A stretch of DNA of 16,947 nucleotides from Bacillota bacterium (GCA_023422005.1 JAEZSC010000036.1:1-16947); one strand, 5' to 3'; shown: positions 7,653 to 14,327, counted from the stretch's first letter. Numbers and translations: made by a program. The notes: generated from the letters alone by a model not told the origin.

Positions 7653-7722
7653 ATCCATCTTCCTTTCCGGGTCTTCGCATATCGTTCCGGCGTTGCCGTC
7701 GGCTGTTACCTTGCTCACGATA

Positions 7723-7740
7723 TTGTTAAACTTTTCACAA
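7723..7740. promoter_or_regulatory. Rex-like operator 1 (adhE)
   Basis: TTGTTAA-ACTT-TTCACAA matches the Rex half-site pattern TTGTTAA-N4-TTAACAA with one mismatch in the fourteen half-site bases. It lies just downstream of the -10 box, over the predicted start site, where a bound repressor would block initiation. It shares a 19-bp identical stretch (ACGATATTGTTAAACTTTT) with operator 2. Confidence 0.75.
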
Positions 7741-7744
7741 TCTA

Positions 7745-7773
7745 AGAGTACGATATTGTTAAACTTTTGTCAA
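7745..7773 (-). promoter_or_regulatory. adhE promoter
   Basis: On the minus strand a perfect TTGACA (7773-7768) and TACTCT (7750-7745) are 17 bp apart. The -35 is formed by the end of Rex-like operator 2. The -10 is a weak match, as often seen in regulated promoters. The leader to the ATG is about 85 nt. Confidence 0.65.
7756..7773. promoter_or_regulatory. Rex-like operator 2 (adhE)
   Basis: TTGTTAA-ACTT-TTGTCAA has two mismatches to TTGTTAA-N4-TTAACAA. It contains the -35 hexamer of the adhE promoter. Its start is 33 bp from that of operator 1, close to three helical turns, so two Rex dimers could sit on the same face of the DNA. Confidence 0.65.
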
Positions 7774-7876
7774 TGTAGCGAAACGCCGGACTTTGCGCGG
7801 GTTATTTGGGCAAAGAAAGCGTAGAAACGGAAGGAAAAGCCAAAACAACCTGCATCCCAAGGGCAGTCGCAGTTTT

Positions 7877-7894
7877 TCGTTAAATATTTAACAA
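7877..7894. promoter_or_regulatory. Rex-like operator 3, upstream of adhE
   Basis: TCGTTAA-ATAT-TTAACAA matches the Rex pattern with a single mismatch and is, with operator 1, the best of the three. It lies about 105 bp upstream of operator 2 in the 275-bp gap between adhE and the MACPF gene. It may be a looping or auxiliary site, or cover a second promoter (TTCATC-17-TATTTA on the minus strand overlaps it). The rest of the gap, roughly 7775-7875 and 7895-7940, shows nothing recognisable. Confidence 0.65.
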
Positions 7895-7942
7895 TATCGG
7901 CTTGATGAAATTGTTCACTCTGCCAAAACTGGCGATGGAAAT

Positions 7943-7981
7943 AAAAGAGCCGGGCTGCTTGAACAGCTGCCCGGCCCTTTT
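7943..7981 (-). terminator. Terminator of the MACPF lipoprotein gene
   Basis: A 17-bp stem with two mismatches (left arm from 7943, AAAAGAGCCGGGC; right arm ending CCGGCCCTTTT at 7981) and a 5-nt loop lies 13 nt after the stop. On the minus strand it ends in CTTTTATTT, a proper T-rich tail. The plus strand also has CTTTT, so it may act both ways. Confidence 0.85.
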
Positions 7982-7993
7982 CGATTCTGCGTC

Positions 7994-9601
7994 TTACCGC
8001 TTGATACCCATGTAGATGAATGCGCCGCCGGCGCCCTTGTTCAATTCGGCAGCCGCCTTGCTGTCGTTATACTTGACCACCGAATAGCCCGAGGGCATGT
8101 CCGCGTTCTCCCCGAAGATCACGTTGATGCTCTTGATAGGCGCGCCTACAGTGGATGAGGTACTGGTCCAAAGGTAGATATATTCGCCTCCGGCGTTCTT
8201 GTTGAGATCGTGCGGGTTCTTTGTATAAGGGCCGGACAGTTTGAAATCGCCATACGTGATGCGGATGTCCGTGAGCGCTTGCGCCGGGTCGTTGGTCGTA
8301 TTGTACCACATGTAGATGAAGTCGCCGCCCACGTCCTTGTTCAGGTCCCTGCCGATCCGCTTATAACCCGGGTATGAACTGCCGTCTATCGAGGTATCGT
8401 AGTCTTCATCCGATGTGATCACAATGGACTTGATATAGGTTTCCGGCGCGGGCGCGGGAGCAGGGATCACCGACATGGCATCGATCAGCTTGCGGATATC
8501 CCCTCCTCTTTCGTTGTAAAAGTCCTCCAACTCCTTGGCCCGGGCCTTATCCGCGGTAAGCGTCCACACCGGTATCAGGGAATTCATGTTGCTGATGCCG
8601 TATATGGTGGGAGTGGCGGTGGCCAGGGAATCCACCCAGCTCTGAAAGTTTTTCAGCAGATTGGCCAGCGTAGTGGCGTCCACATCCTTACCGCCGCTGA
8701 GCACCGATTGAAAGGAAGTGCTGGACAGAAACTCCTCTGCCGTTTTTGTGTCTTCCGCGGATGCCGAGCCCGATATAAACCGGTATGTGGCATCCACCTT
8801 GGCTTTTATCTGTGTCGTGGTTTGCGCGGAGGTCGCCGTATAAGTATAGTTATAGGTGCAGCGCGCGCCCATAAGCGCTTCCACGACCAGATGGGTTCCA
8901 TAGGCGTCAAACAGTTCCTCCGGGCTCATGCTGCCGTTCAGGTTCTTCTCGAATGTCGGGTCCAGAATATCCATGAAATCGTCAGTGATGTCGATGTACT
9001 CGCTGTACTTGGGGTATCCGCTAATGGACTTGATGAAATAGACATCGGACTTTTTGGTCTGGCTCTTGTCAAATTCGCTTTCAAAGCTTCCGGAAAACAA
9101 CGGATGCTTGGATTTCAGCTTCAGTTTGGCAGATAAATCCTCTGTGTATTTCTTTACGGTTTCGCCGGAAATTGTATAGGAGCTTTGTGAAGGGGCGTCT
9201 CCTCTTTTCAGCCGCTTTTGCACCTCATCAGCTTTGAGGATAGGCCTGCCCAGCGTGAACCCCTGCGGTTCGATATAGGTACTCTCCAGCACATTATAGC
9301 CCAGGCCCACATAGACGGTGGCCTTGCCCGTATCCTGCAAAAGGGCGGCCTTCTGGGGCACATTCGTATAAGATTGAATCTTGATCTTCCCTTGCTGCAC
9401 GCCCAGAACCGGGGCGGACTCCGTTTCGTCAGGCGCCGGCGTGGTCTCTTGCGGGGTAGCCGTTTCCATGGTGGCAGCCGGCGTTTGATCCGGGCTTACT
9501 ACCGGCAGGATGGCCGCGGTCCCCTGAGGAGTCAGATATCCGCAGCCGGGCATAACCAGCATCAGAATCAGCAAACCGATCAGCAGCTTGTTTTTTTCCA
9601 T
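7994..9601 (-). CDS. Secreted lipoprotein with MACPF (perforin-like) domain and C-terminal MABP beta-prism
   Basis: A 535-residue protein. Residues 1-20 are a lipoprotein signal (MEKNKLLIGLLILMLVMPGC), with C20 the likely lipidated cysteine; the lipobox M-P-G-C is imperfect. A Thr/Pro/Glu-rich tether follows (about 30-64). Residues about 75-375 form the MACPF domain, with SGSFESEFDKS and the signature YGTHLVVEALMGA at 234-246. The family pattern is Y/W-G-T/S-H-F/Y-x6-G-G, so here F/Y is L and the last G is A. Later pieces, LSGGKDVD and the NFQSWVDSLATATPTIYGIS stretch followed by IPVW, also fit the family. After a PAPAPAPE linker (380-387), three repeats carry DLNKDVGGDFIYMW (419), DLNKNAGGEYIYLW (465) and ELNKGAGGAFIYMG (519), the core of the MABP beta-prism often found after MACPF. 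It probably acts outside the cell, binding or perforating membranes; the target is unknown. Start: AAAGGAG seven nt before the ATG at 9601. An upstream in-frame start at 9640 would spoil the signal peptide. Confidence 0.88.
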   Translation of the reverse strand: MEKNKLLIGLLILMLVMPGCGYLTPQGTAAILPVVSPDQTPAATMETATPQETTPAPDETESAPVLGVQQGKIKIQSYTNVPQKAALLQDTGKATVYVGLGYNVLESTYIEPQGFTLGRPILKADEVQKRLKRGDAPSQSSYTISGETVKKYTEDLSAKLKLKSKHPLFSGSFESEFDKSQTKKSDVYFIKSISGYPKYSEYIDITDDFMDILDPTFEKNLNGSMSPEELFDAYGTHLVVEALMGARCTYNYTYTATSAQTTTQIKAKVDATYRFISGSASAEDTKTAEEFLSSTSFQSVLSGGKDVDATTLANLLKNFQSWVDSLATATPTIYGISNMNSLIPVWTLTADKARAKELEDFYNERGGDIRKLIDAMSVIPAPAPAPETYIKSIVITSDEDYDTSIDGSSYPGYKRIGRDLNKDVGGDFIYMWYNTTNDPAQALTDIRITYGDFKLSGPYTKNPHDLNKNAGGEYIYLWTSTSSTVGAPIKSINVIFGENADMPSGYSVVKYNDSKAAAELNKGAGGAFIYMGIKR

Positions 9602-9659
9602 GACGGTCTCCTTTGGTGGTTTATGTTTCCTACATGCCACCTCATAGACCGTTGAAACA

Positions 9660-9689
9660 GAAAATGACCATTTTCAGTGACTGAAGTCA
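9660..9689. promoter_or_regulatory. Two adjacent palindromes at the MACPF gene promoter (candidate operators)
   Basis: GAAAATG-AC-CATTTTC (9660-9675) and TGACT-GA-AGTCA (9678-9689) are perfect inverted repeats lying side by side. They fall directly downstream of the -10 box of the MACPF gene, covering the expected start site and early leader, which is where a repressor would bind. They could instead fold as small leader hairpins. Confidence 0.45.
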
Positions 9690-9694
9690 TTATA
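9689..9694 (-). promoter_or_regulatory. -10 box of the MACPF gene
   Basis: A perfect TATAAT on the minus strand, about 88 nt before the start codon. No recognisable -35 lies 16-18 bp upstream, which suggests that an activator is needed or that the promoter is weak. Confidence 0.5.
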
Positions 9695-9778
9695 TTTTTC
9701 AAAAGAAAGAGCCGTTTGTAGCTTTCATTCTCCCAGAGGAGTTTGTTAACAGTCTGAAAGCACGAAATCCTCGCTGGC

Positions 9779-10900
9779 CTACAGGCGATGCGCCTGGTCC
9801 AGCACCTCTTGCTCGGCCCTGCGCATCTTGCGCCAGTCCTCGGCGGACCAGGCTTGCGGGTCCGGTGACCCGCTGCCGGCCGCCGGCCACAGGCCGCAGA
9901 TGGTCATGCATCTTTTCAGGCCATGGGTGCGTATCTGGTTGAAAGCTTTGCCGACGTAGTCGATGCCCTCAAAGGAGATCAGCACCTTTGTGGTGTCAAA
10001 CCCCGCTGCGAGCAGCCGCTCCACCGTCATCTGGCCGCTGTTGATGGCCTTCACGCCGGGCATCGCGCACAGATCGGGGAGAACTGCCGAAAAATCTCCG
10101 CAGGAGTGCACGGTCAACCCTCCGAAAGCGGAAGTAATCTCCAGCAAAAAGGGGCGAACGTGCTCTTGAAAAAATTTCGGCGACAGCATGGCCAGGCTGT
10201 CAGCCGAAAGCGTGGCTCCGGCGTCTTCGGGGATCCAGTCCCAGGCGAAAAGATGCGTGCCAAGAAAGCAGGAGCCCAGCAGTTGTCTCTGCGCGCGCCA
10301 GAAGAGCGTGAAGGCCTCGGTGACGCTGCTCATCAGATGTGCATAGATCTGCGGCTCCTCATAGGCTGAGATCAGCAGATTGTCATAACCCCAAAGCTGC
10401 GCGCACACATCCAGCGGCCCTTGCATGTCTGCCACATGCACGGCCACACGTCCCTCGGTCTGCTGCATATAATACAGTTGCCTGTCCAGAATGTCCTGAG
10501 CGGGCGTGCCGGGCCCTATGGCCGGCTGGGGCAGTGCCTTAATATCCCCATAGCCGAAGAGGATCTTCTCGCAGGAATAATCCTTGCCACAGACCACTTC
10601 TCTGGCGCCAAACAGGCTGGGCAGCACCCCCATCCTGCACGCGATGGGAAAGGCCGGTATGAAGTCATCGTCAAACTGCCCATGCAGAATGAACTCATCA
10701 AGGTAGGCCCGCAGACATTGCTCCCTGGGCAGCACCTCGTCGTAATAGCGGCTATACGCCGGCGAAAACACAAAGGGATACCGGTCCAGCGGCTTGCAAC
10801 CGCTCCACAGGCGGCGCCACCGCTCCCGGCTGCGCTCCAGCCGCGCCGGCGGATACAGCCCGTCGATGACTTCCAGCTTTTCCTTGATCCACTGCTCCAT
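9779..10900 (-). CDS. Uroporphyrinogen decarboxylase (UroD)-superfamily protein
   Basis: A 373-residue cytoplasmic protein of the UroD/MtaA-type TIM-barrel superfamily (PF01208, COG0407). Features seen: DMQGPLDVCAQLWG near 158-171, the HSCGD motif at 265-269 (the His-x-Cys zinc-binding position of corrinoid-methyltransferase-type members), VKAINSGQMTVE near 283-294, and a second cysteine pair region MTICGLWPA near 332-340. No other haem genes are nearby, so true uroporphyrinogen decarboxylation is unlikely. A zinc-dependent methyltransferase or an enzyme of a sugar or methyl compound route is more plausible. The start ATG at 10900 has GGGAGG eight nt upstream; the frame stays open to 11329 but would overlap the divergent AraC gene. 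A regulator of the AraC type is divergent and probably controls it. An inverted repeat, TCTGC-TTT-GCAGA (10918-10930), lies just before the ribosome binding site. Confidence 0.82.
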   Translation of the reverse strand: MEQWIKEKLEVIDGLYPPARLERSRERWRRLWSGCKPLDRYPFVFSPAYSRYYDEVLPREQCLRAYLDEFILHGQFDDDFIPAFPIACRMGVLPSLFGAREVVCGKDYSCEKILFGYGDIKALPQPAIGPGTPAQDILDRQLYYMQQTEGRVAVHVADMQGPLDVCAQLWGYDNLLISAYEEPQIYAHLMSSVTEAFTLFWRAQRQLLGSCFLGTHLFAWDWIPEDAGATLSADSLAMLSPKFFQEHVRPFLLEITSAFGGLTVHSCGDFSAVLPDLCAMPGVKAINSGQMTVERLLAAGFDTTKVLISFEGIDYVGKAFNQIRTHGLKRCMTICGLWPAAGSGSPDPQAWSAEDWRKMRRAEQEVLDQAHRL

Positions 10901-10999
10901 TGCCCTGTCCTCCCCGCTCTGCTTTGCAGAATAACGTAAGGCCGGTCCAAAATCTGTAGGCATAACGGTGAAGTTTGTGGCGTATTTCGTCCTACTTAT

Positions 11000-11010
11000 G
11001 GCGGACCGCC
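11000..11010. promoter_or_regulatory. GC palindrome in the AraC/UroD-like divergent region
   Basis: GGCGG-A-CCGCC is a perfect 5+1+5 palindrome just upstream of the AraC gene's -35 box. It is a candidate binding site in the 147-bp divergent intergenic region. No strong promoter for the UroD-like gene could be named. Confidence 0.3.
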
Positions 11011-11013
11011 CGA

Positions 11014-11041
11014 TTGCCCGTCGGCCGGAGGATGCTATAAT
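11014..11041 (+). promoter_or_regulatory. Promoter of the AraC regulator, abutting the start codon
   Basis: TTGCCC (11014-11019) and a perfect TATAAT (11036-11041) are 16 bp apart. The start site expected six to seven bases after the -10 coincides with the A of the ATG at 11048, so the transcript would be leaderless or nearly so. GGAGG at 11027-11031 lies upstream of the -10 and would be absent from that transcript. Confidence 0.5.
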
Positions 11042-11047
11042 ATAAAC

Positions 11048-11932
11048 ATGAAAAACAGTGCACCGCTCTCCATGATTCGTTCCCAGGAGCATATCCGTCC
11101 AGGCGAACACATCGCCGTCTTCCGGCACAGCGCTTCTGTGCCGGTGCGTGAACACACCCACGAGTTCATCGAAATCGTCTATACCGTCGCTGGCAAGGGC
11201 ACCCACTTCATCGACGGCGTGGCCCACGCGGTCCAGCGCGGCGATCTGCTGTTCATCAACATTGGACAAGCCCATGCCGTGGAGCCCATGGGCGTCATGG
11301 AACTTGTCAACTGCCTGATCACGCCGCAACTGATCGACGAAGAGCTAATCCATTGCGACAACGCGCTGGAATTGCTGGCGCTGTCCTCTTTTGCGGATTT
11401 CGAGCGTAGCATGGACAAGCTGGTTCCCATGGTCAGCTTCCAGGGCAAGGGGCTGCTCGATGTGGAAGCCCTGATCGGCGCCATGTTCGACGAGTTCTAC
11501 GCCAAGGGGACCAACTACAAAACCGCGCTCAAGGGCCTCATGCTCGTGTTTCTGACCAGGATCTTTCGCCAGATGCAGGCCAGCGGTCCCGGCGACCTGC
11601 TCCATCAGGTGGACAGGCTGACGCCGGATCTGCTCAGGTACATCGAACAGAACTGCTGCCAGAAAATCACGTTGGCCCAATTGGCGCAAGCGTGCTTCTA
11701 CAACCCGTCCTATTTCAGCCGCATGTTCAAGGAATGCTATGGCAGGAGCCCCATGGAGCTCATCCACGAAAAGAGGATGAAGGAAGCGCTACGGCTACTG
11801 GAGCAGACCGACCTGAGCGTTGAGGCCATTAGCCTTCAAGTGGGCTATGGGGACCGGACCCAATTTTACAGGCTCTTCAAGAACACCTTTGGCATGACGC
11901 CCAAGTCCATGCGCAACGCCCGGCGCGCTTGA
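11048..11932 (+). CDS. AraC-family transcriptional regulator
   Basis: A 294-residue regulator. Residues about 15-95 form a cupin-type sensor domain (VPVREHTHEFIEIVYTVAGK and AVQRGDLLFINIGQAHAVEP). Residues about 192-292 are the double helix-turn-helix DNA-binding domain, with KITLAQLAQACFYNPSYFSR then MFKECYGRSPMELI, and a second helix-turn-helix, LSVEAISLQVGYGDRTQFYR, ending in FGMTPKSMR. It is divergent from the UroD-like gene and probably activates it in response to a small molecule, often a sugar in this subfamily. The start has no ribosome binding site at normal spacing; see the promoter abutting the ATG. The stop codon sits in the loop of a terminator hairpin. Confidence 0.93.
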   Translation: MKNSAPLSMIRSQEHIRPGEHIAVFRHSASVPVREHTHEFIEIVYTVAGKGTHFIDGVAHAVQRGDLLFINIGQAHAVEPMGVMELVNCLITPQLIDEELIHCDNALELLALSSFADFERSMDKLVPMVSFQGKGLLDVEALIGAMFDEFYAKGTNYKTALKGLMLVFLTRIFRQMQASGPGDLLHQVDRLTPDLLRYIEQNCCQKITLAQLAQACFYNPSYFSRMFKECYGRSPMELIHEKRMKEALRLLEQTDLSVEAISLQVGYGDRTQFYRLFKNTFGMTPKSMRNARRA

Positions 11933-11948
11933 CCCTCGCCGGGCGTTG
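11914..11948. terminator. Hairpin at the 3' end of the AraC gene, convergent with eno
   Basis: A 12-bp perfect stem (CAACGCCCGGCG at 11914-11925, CGCCGGGCGTTG at 11937-11948) with an 11-nt loop that contains the AraC stop codon. The tail TCTTCGTCG on the plus strand is only moderately T-rich. It is probably the AraC terminator and may also stop eno transcripts. Confidence 0.65.
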
Positions 11949-12008
11949 TCTTCGTCGAACACAGTATATTCCCAAATGTCAAATCGCAATAGCAATGGGC
12001 GATAGCGG

Positions 12009-13283
12009 TTATTTGAGCGCCGAACGGCCTGGATACACCGCCGTGCTCCCCAGCTCCTGCTCGATGCGCAGCAGCTCGTTGTATTTGGCCAGCCGCTCGG
12101 TGCGGGCCGGCGCACCGCTCTTGATCATGCCGGCGTTGGTGGCAACGGCCAGGTGGGCGATGAACGTGTCTTCGGTCTCGCCGGAACGGTGGGAGATCAC
12201 GTTGGTGTAGCCGGCCCGCTTGGCCATGGCGATGGTGTCCAGCGTCTCGCTCAGCGTGCCGATCTGGTTTACCTTGATGAGCACCGAGTTGCCCGCGCCC
12301 TCGGCGATGCCGCGGCGCAGGCGCTGGGCGTTGGTCACAAACAGGTCGTCGCCCACCAGCTGCACTCTGTCGCCAATGTGCGCGGTCAGCATCTTCCAGC
12401 CCTCCCAGTCCTCCTCGGCCACACCGTCTTCCACCGAGATCACCGGGTAATCGGCGCACAGCTTGCCCACATAAGCCACCATCTCCTGGCGGCTGAAGGT
12501 TTTGCCTTCGCCGGCCAGCTTGTAGACGCCGTCTTCATAGAACTCGCTGGCGGCCACATCCAGCGCCAGGGCGATGTCCTCTCCGGGCTTGTATCCCGCC
12601 TTCCGGATGGCTTCGGCGATGATATCCAGCGCCTCGGCGTTGCTGCCCAAATTGGGGGCGAAGCCGCCCTCGTCGCCTACGGCGGTGGTCATACCACGCT
12701 TGGCCAGGATGGATTTGAGGCTGTGATAGGTCTCCGCACCCATGCGCAGCGCTGAGGCGAAGCTGTCCGCCCCCACGGGCATGATCATGAATTCCTGAAT
12801 ATCCACGTTGTTGTCGGCATGGGCGCCGCCGTTGAGTATGTTGAGCATGGGCACCGGCAGCACCCGGGCGTCCACGCCGCCCAGATAGCGGTACAGCGGC
12901 AGGCCTACGCTGGCCGCTGCCGCCCGGGCCACAGCCAGAGACACCGCCAGCAGCGCGTTGGCCCCCAGGCGGCCTTTGTTATGGGTGCCGTCCAGCTCCA
13001 GCAGCAGCGCGTCGATGTCGCTCTGGCGCAGCGGGTCCAAGCCAACGAGCTTGGGGGCGATTACGCCGGTCACGTTGTCCACGGCGCGGCGCACGCCCTT
13101 GCCCAAGTAGATCTTCTTGTCGCCGTCGCGCAGCTCCACGGCCTCGAAGATGCCGGTGGAGGCGCCCGAGGGCACCGCCGCGCGGCCCACGACGCCGCTG
13201 CTCAGCGCGACATCGGCCTCCACGGTGGGGTTGCCTCTGGAATCCAATATTTCTCTGGCGGTAATGGCTGTGATCTGGGCCAT
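12009..13283 (-). CDS. eno: Enolase
   Basis: A 424-residue phosphopyruvate hydratase, interconverting 2-phosphoglycerate and phosphoenolpyruvate in glycolysis. Standard length and fully conserved: REILDSRGNPTVE at the start, GASTGIFEA loop, E164 (QEF) and the catalytic E205 (GDEGGF), magnesium ligands D242 (LDVAASE), E285 (SVEDG) and D312 (GDD), the catalytic lysine K337 (IKVNQIGT), SHRSGETED at 364-372, and the IKSGAP region near the end. Ribosome binding site AAGGAG lies about nine nt before the ATG. It stands alone here rather than in a gap-pgk-tpi-pgm operon. A candidate -10 (TATCCT on the minus strand near 13354-13359) lies in the 164-bp gap shared with the TspO-like gene, but its -35 is poor. 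Confidence 0.98.
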   Translation of the reverse strand: MAQITAITAREILDSRGNPTVEADVALSSGVVGRAAVPSGASTGIFEAVELRDGDKKIYLGKGVRRAVDNVTGVIAPKLVGLDPLRQSDIDALLLELDGTHNKGRLGANALLAVSLAVARAAAASVGLPLYRYLGGVDARVLPVPMLNILNGGAHADNNVDIQEFMIMPVGADSFASALRMGAETYHSLKSILAKRGMTTAVGDEGGFAPNLGSNAEALDIIAEAIRKAGYKPGEDIALALDVAASEFYEDGVYKLAGEGKTFSRQEMVAYVGKLCADYPVISVEDGVAEEDWEGWKMLTAHIGDRVQLVGDDLFVTNAQRLRRGIAEGAGNSVLIKVNQIGTLSETLDTIAMAKRAGYTNVISHRSGETEDTFIAHLAVATNAGMIKSGAPARTERLAKYNELLRIEQELGSTAVYPGRSALK

Positions 13284-13447
13284 CGTTCGTCACTCCTTTA
13301 TTAAATGAATCCACGGTAGTGTGCCCGCGGGAACGCAAAACTTTTCAAACCTAGGATAGCACGAAACTACGGTTCATAAAAGCGATGCACGTCACAAAAT
13401 GGGCATGGGGCTGCGTCAAAATCATAGCAATAGACTATGCAGGGGGG

Positions 13448-14224
13448 ATGAACGTGAAGACAAAGCTTCCTTTGCCCGCGCTGCGGGTGCTCGGCTGGCT
13501 GGCCTTCGCCGCGCTGCTGGCGGCTACGGCGCTGACCCTGTGGCTGCCGACCGGCGAGATCCCGTCGGATTCCAGCCGCTTCTCCTACAGCCTTTTCACG
13601 CCGGCGCCGTTCACGCGGTATATCTGGATTGTGATCTGCGCGGGGCAGCTGCTGTTCCTGCTGCACCAGAGCGGCCTTTGGCGACGCGGCGCGCACGACG
13701 CGCTGACAGAGCGCGTTGGCTTGCTTCCGACGCTGGCCAACGCGCTGGGCGGCGCGGGGCTGCTGCTGTGGGCGTGCCAGCGGTCGCTGGCGGCTCTGGC
13801 CGTGCTGGCCGCCGCGCTGCTCACGCTGGCCGCGGTGCACCGGCGCGTCGGCGAGCCGGAGGACCGGCGGGACCGGTGGCTCACGCAGGTTCCCTTCCGG
13901 CTGTATCTGGGCTGGGCATCGGTGTCGGCCATGGCATGCGCGGCCGCCGTGCTGGCGCAAGGCGGGTTCCCGGTCCTGGGCCTGCCTGAGGACATCTGGG
14001 CGGCGCTGCTGGTGGCCTTTGCCGCGGTGCTGGGCGTGGCTATGCTGCTGCGCCACCGGGATTTTCCCTTCGCCGCGGCCATGGCCTGGGCGCTGCTGGG
14101 TATCTTCATCCGCCACACAATGGCGCTGGACGGCATCTATTCCTCGGTGGCGCTGACATCGCTGCTGGGGCTGATGGCGGTGGCGGGCGGCATAGCCTAT
14201 GCCTTTTTCCAAGGGAAACGCTGA
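13448..14224 (+). CDS. TspO/MBR-like tryptophan-rich membrane protein
   Basis: About 258 residues, very hydrophobic, with seven or so membrane segments. The stretches TGEIPSDSSRFSYSLFTPAP, FTRYIWIVICAGQLLFLLHQ and VPFRLYLGWASVSAMACAAA match the pattern of the longer bacterial relatives of the TspO tryptophan-rich sensory family (loop with TPA, then an IW helix; later PFxxYLGW). The family binds tetrapyrroles and lipophilic ligands in some members; the role here is unknown. Several of the family's tryptophans are replaced by Tyr, Cys or Leu. Start: a run of G at 13442-13447 serves either ATG 13448, which it abuts, or GTG 13454, at the better six-nt spacing; the frame is also open from 13385. 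No terminator was seen after it. Confidence 0.6.
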   Translation: MNVKTKLPLPALRVLGWLAFAALLAATALTLWLPTGEIPSDSSRFSYSLFTPAPFTRYIWIVICAGQLLFLLHQSGLWRRGAHDALTERVGLLPTLANALGGAGLLLWACQRSLAALAVLAAALLTLAAVHRRVGEPEDRRDRWLTQVPFRLYLGWASVSAMACAAAVLAQGGFPVLGLPEDIWAALLVAFAAVLGVAMLLRHRDFPFAAAMAWALLGIFIRHTMALDGIYSSVALTSLLGLMAVAGGIAYAFFQGKR

Positions 14225-14289
14225 ACCACATCTCAGCAGCCGACGCGTCTTTTCATCATCTCTGGCAACTTCTTCCAGAGGCTTTCCAC

Positions 14290-14318
14290 TTGTGCGCAGC
14301 GCGGATGGCAGTTATCAT
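14290..14318 (+). promoter_or_regulatory. Promoter of the BFD-like iron-sulfur protein gene
   Basis: TTGTGC (14290-14295) and TATCAT (14313-14318) are 17 bp apart. The start site would be near 14325, leaving a 25-nt leader with TAAGGAGT at 14336-14343. Confidence 0.55.
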
Positions 14319-14327
14319 TGTATACAA
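14318..14327. promoter_or_regulatory. Palindromic operator candidate TTGTATACAA
   Basis: A perfect 10-bp palindrome overlapping the last base of the -10 box and the expected start site of the BFD-like gene. TTGTATACAA-type sites are typical of GntR-family repressors. No GntR gene is in the window. Confidence 0.45.

Noticed and set aside
7653..7718. GTG at 7718 as the adhE start
   Set aside because: It sits beside Rex-like operator 1 and close to the predicted transcription start, has no ribosome binding site and adds 22 residues unlike AdhE. AAAGGA serves the ATG at 7652.
6483..7745. 420-codon open frame on the plus strand opposite adhE
   Set aside because: It lies antisense to a fully conserved adhE, and its Gly/His-rich composition is what the reverse of GC-rich codons gives. 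No ribosome binding site or family motif.
7717..7768. 19-bp direct repeat ACGATATTGTTAAACTTTT as a CRISPR or attachment-site repeat
   Set aside because: Only two copies, 33 bp apart, each containing a Rex-like palindrome over a promoter. Operator duplication explains it better, and no integrase or cas genes are near.
10901..11329. N-terminal extension of the UroD-like frame
   Set aside because: It overlaps the divergent AraC gene and its promoter. GGGAGG eight nt before the ATG at 10900 marks the real start.
14225..14289. Possible small gene or RNA between the TspO-like and BFD genes
   Set aside because: No open frame with a ribosome binding site and no stable hairpin seen. It appears to be plain upstream sequence.
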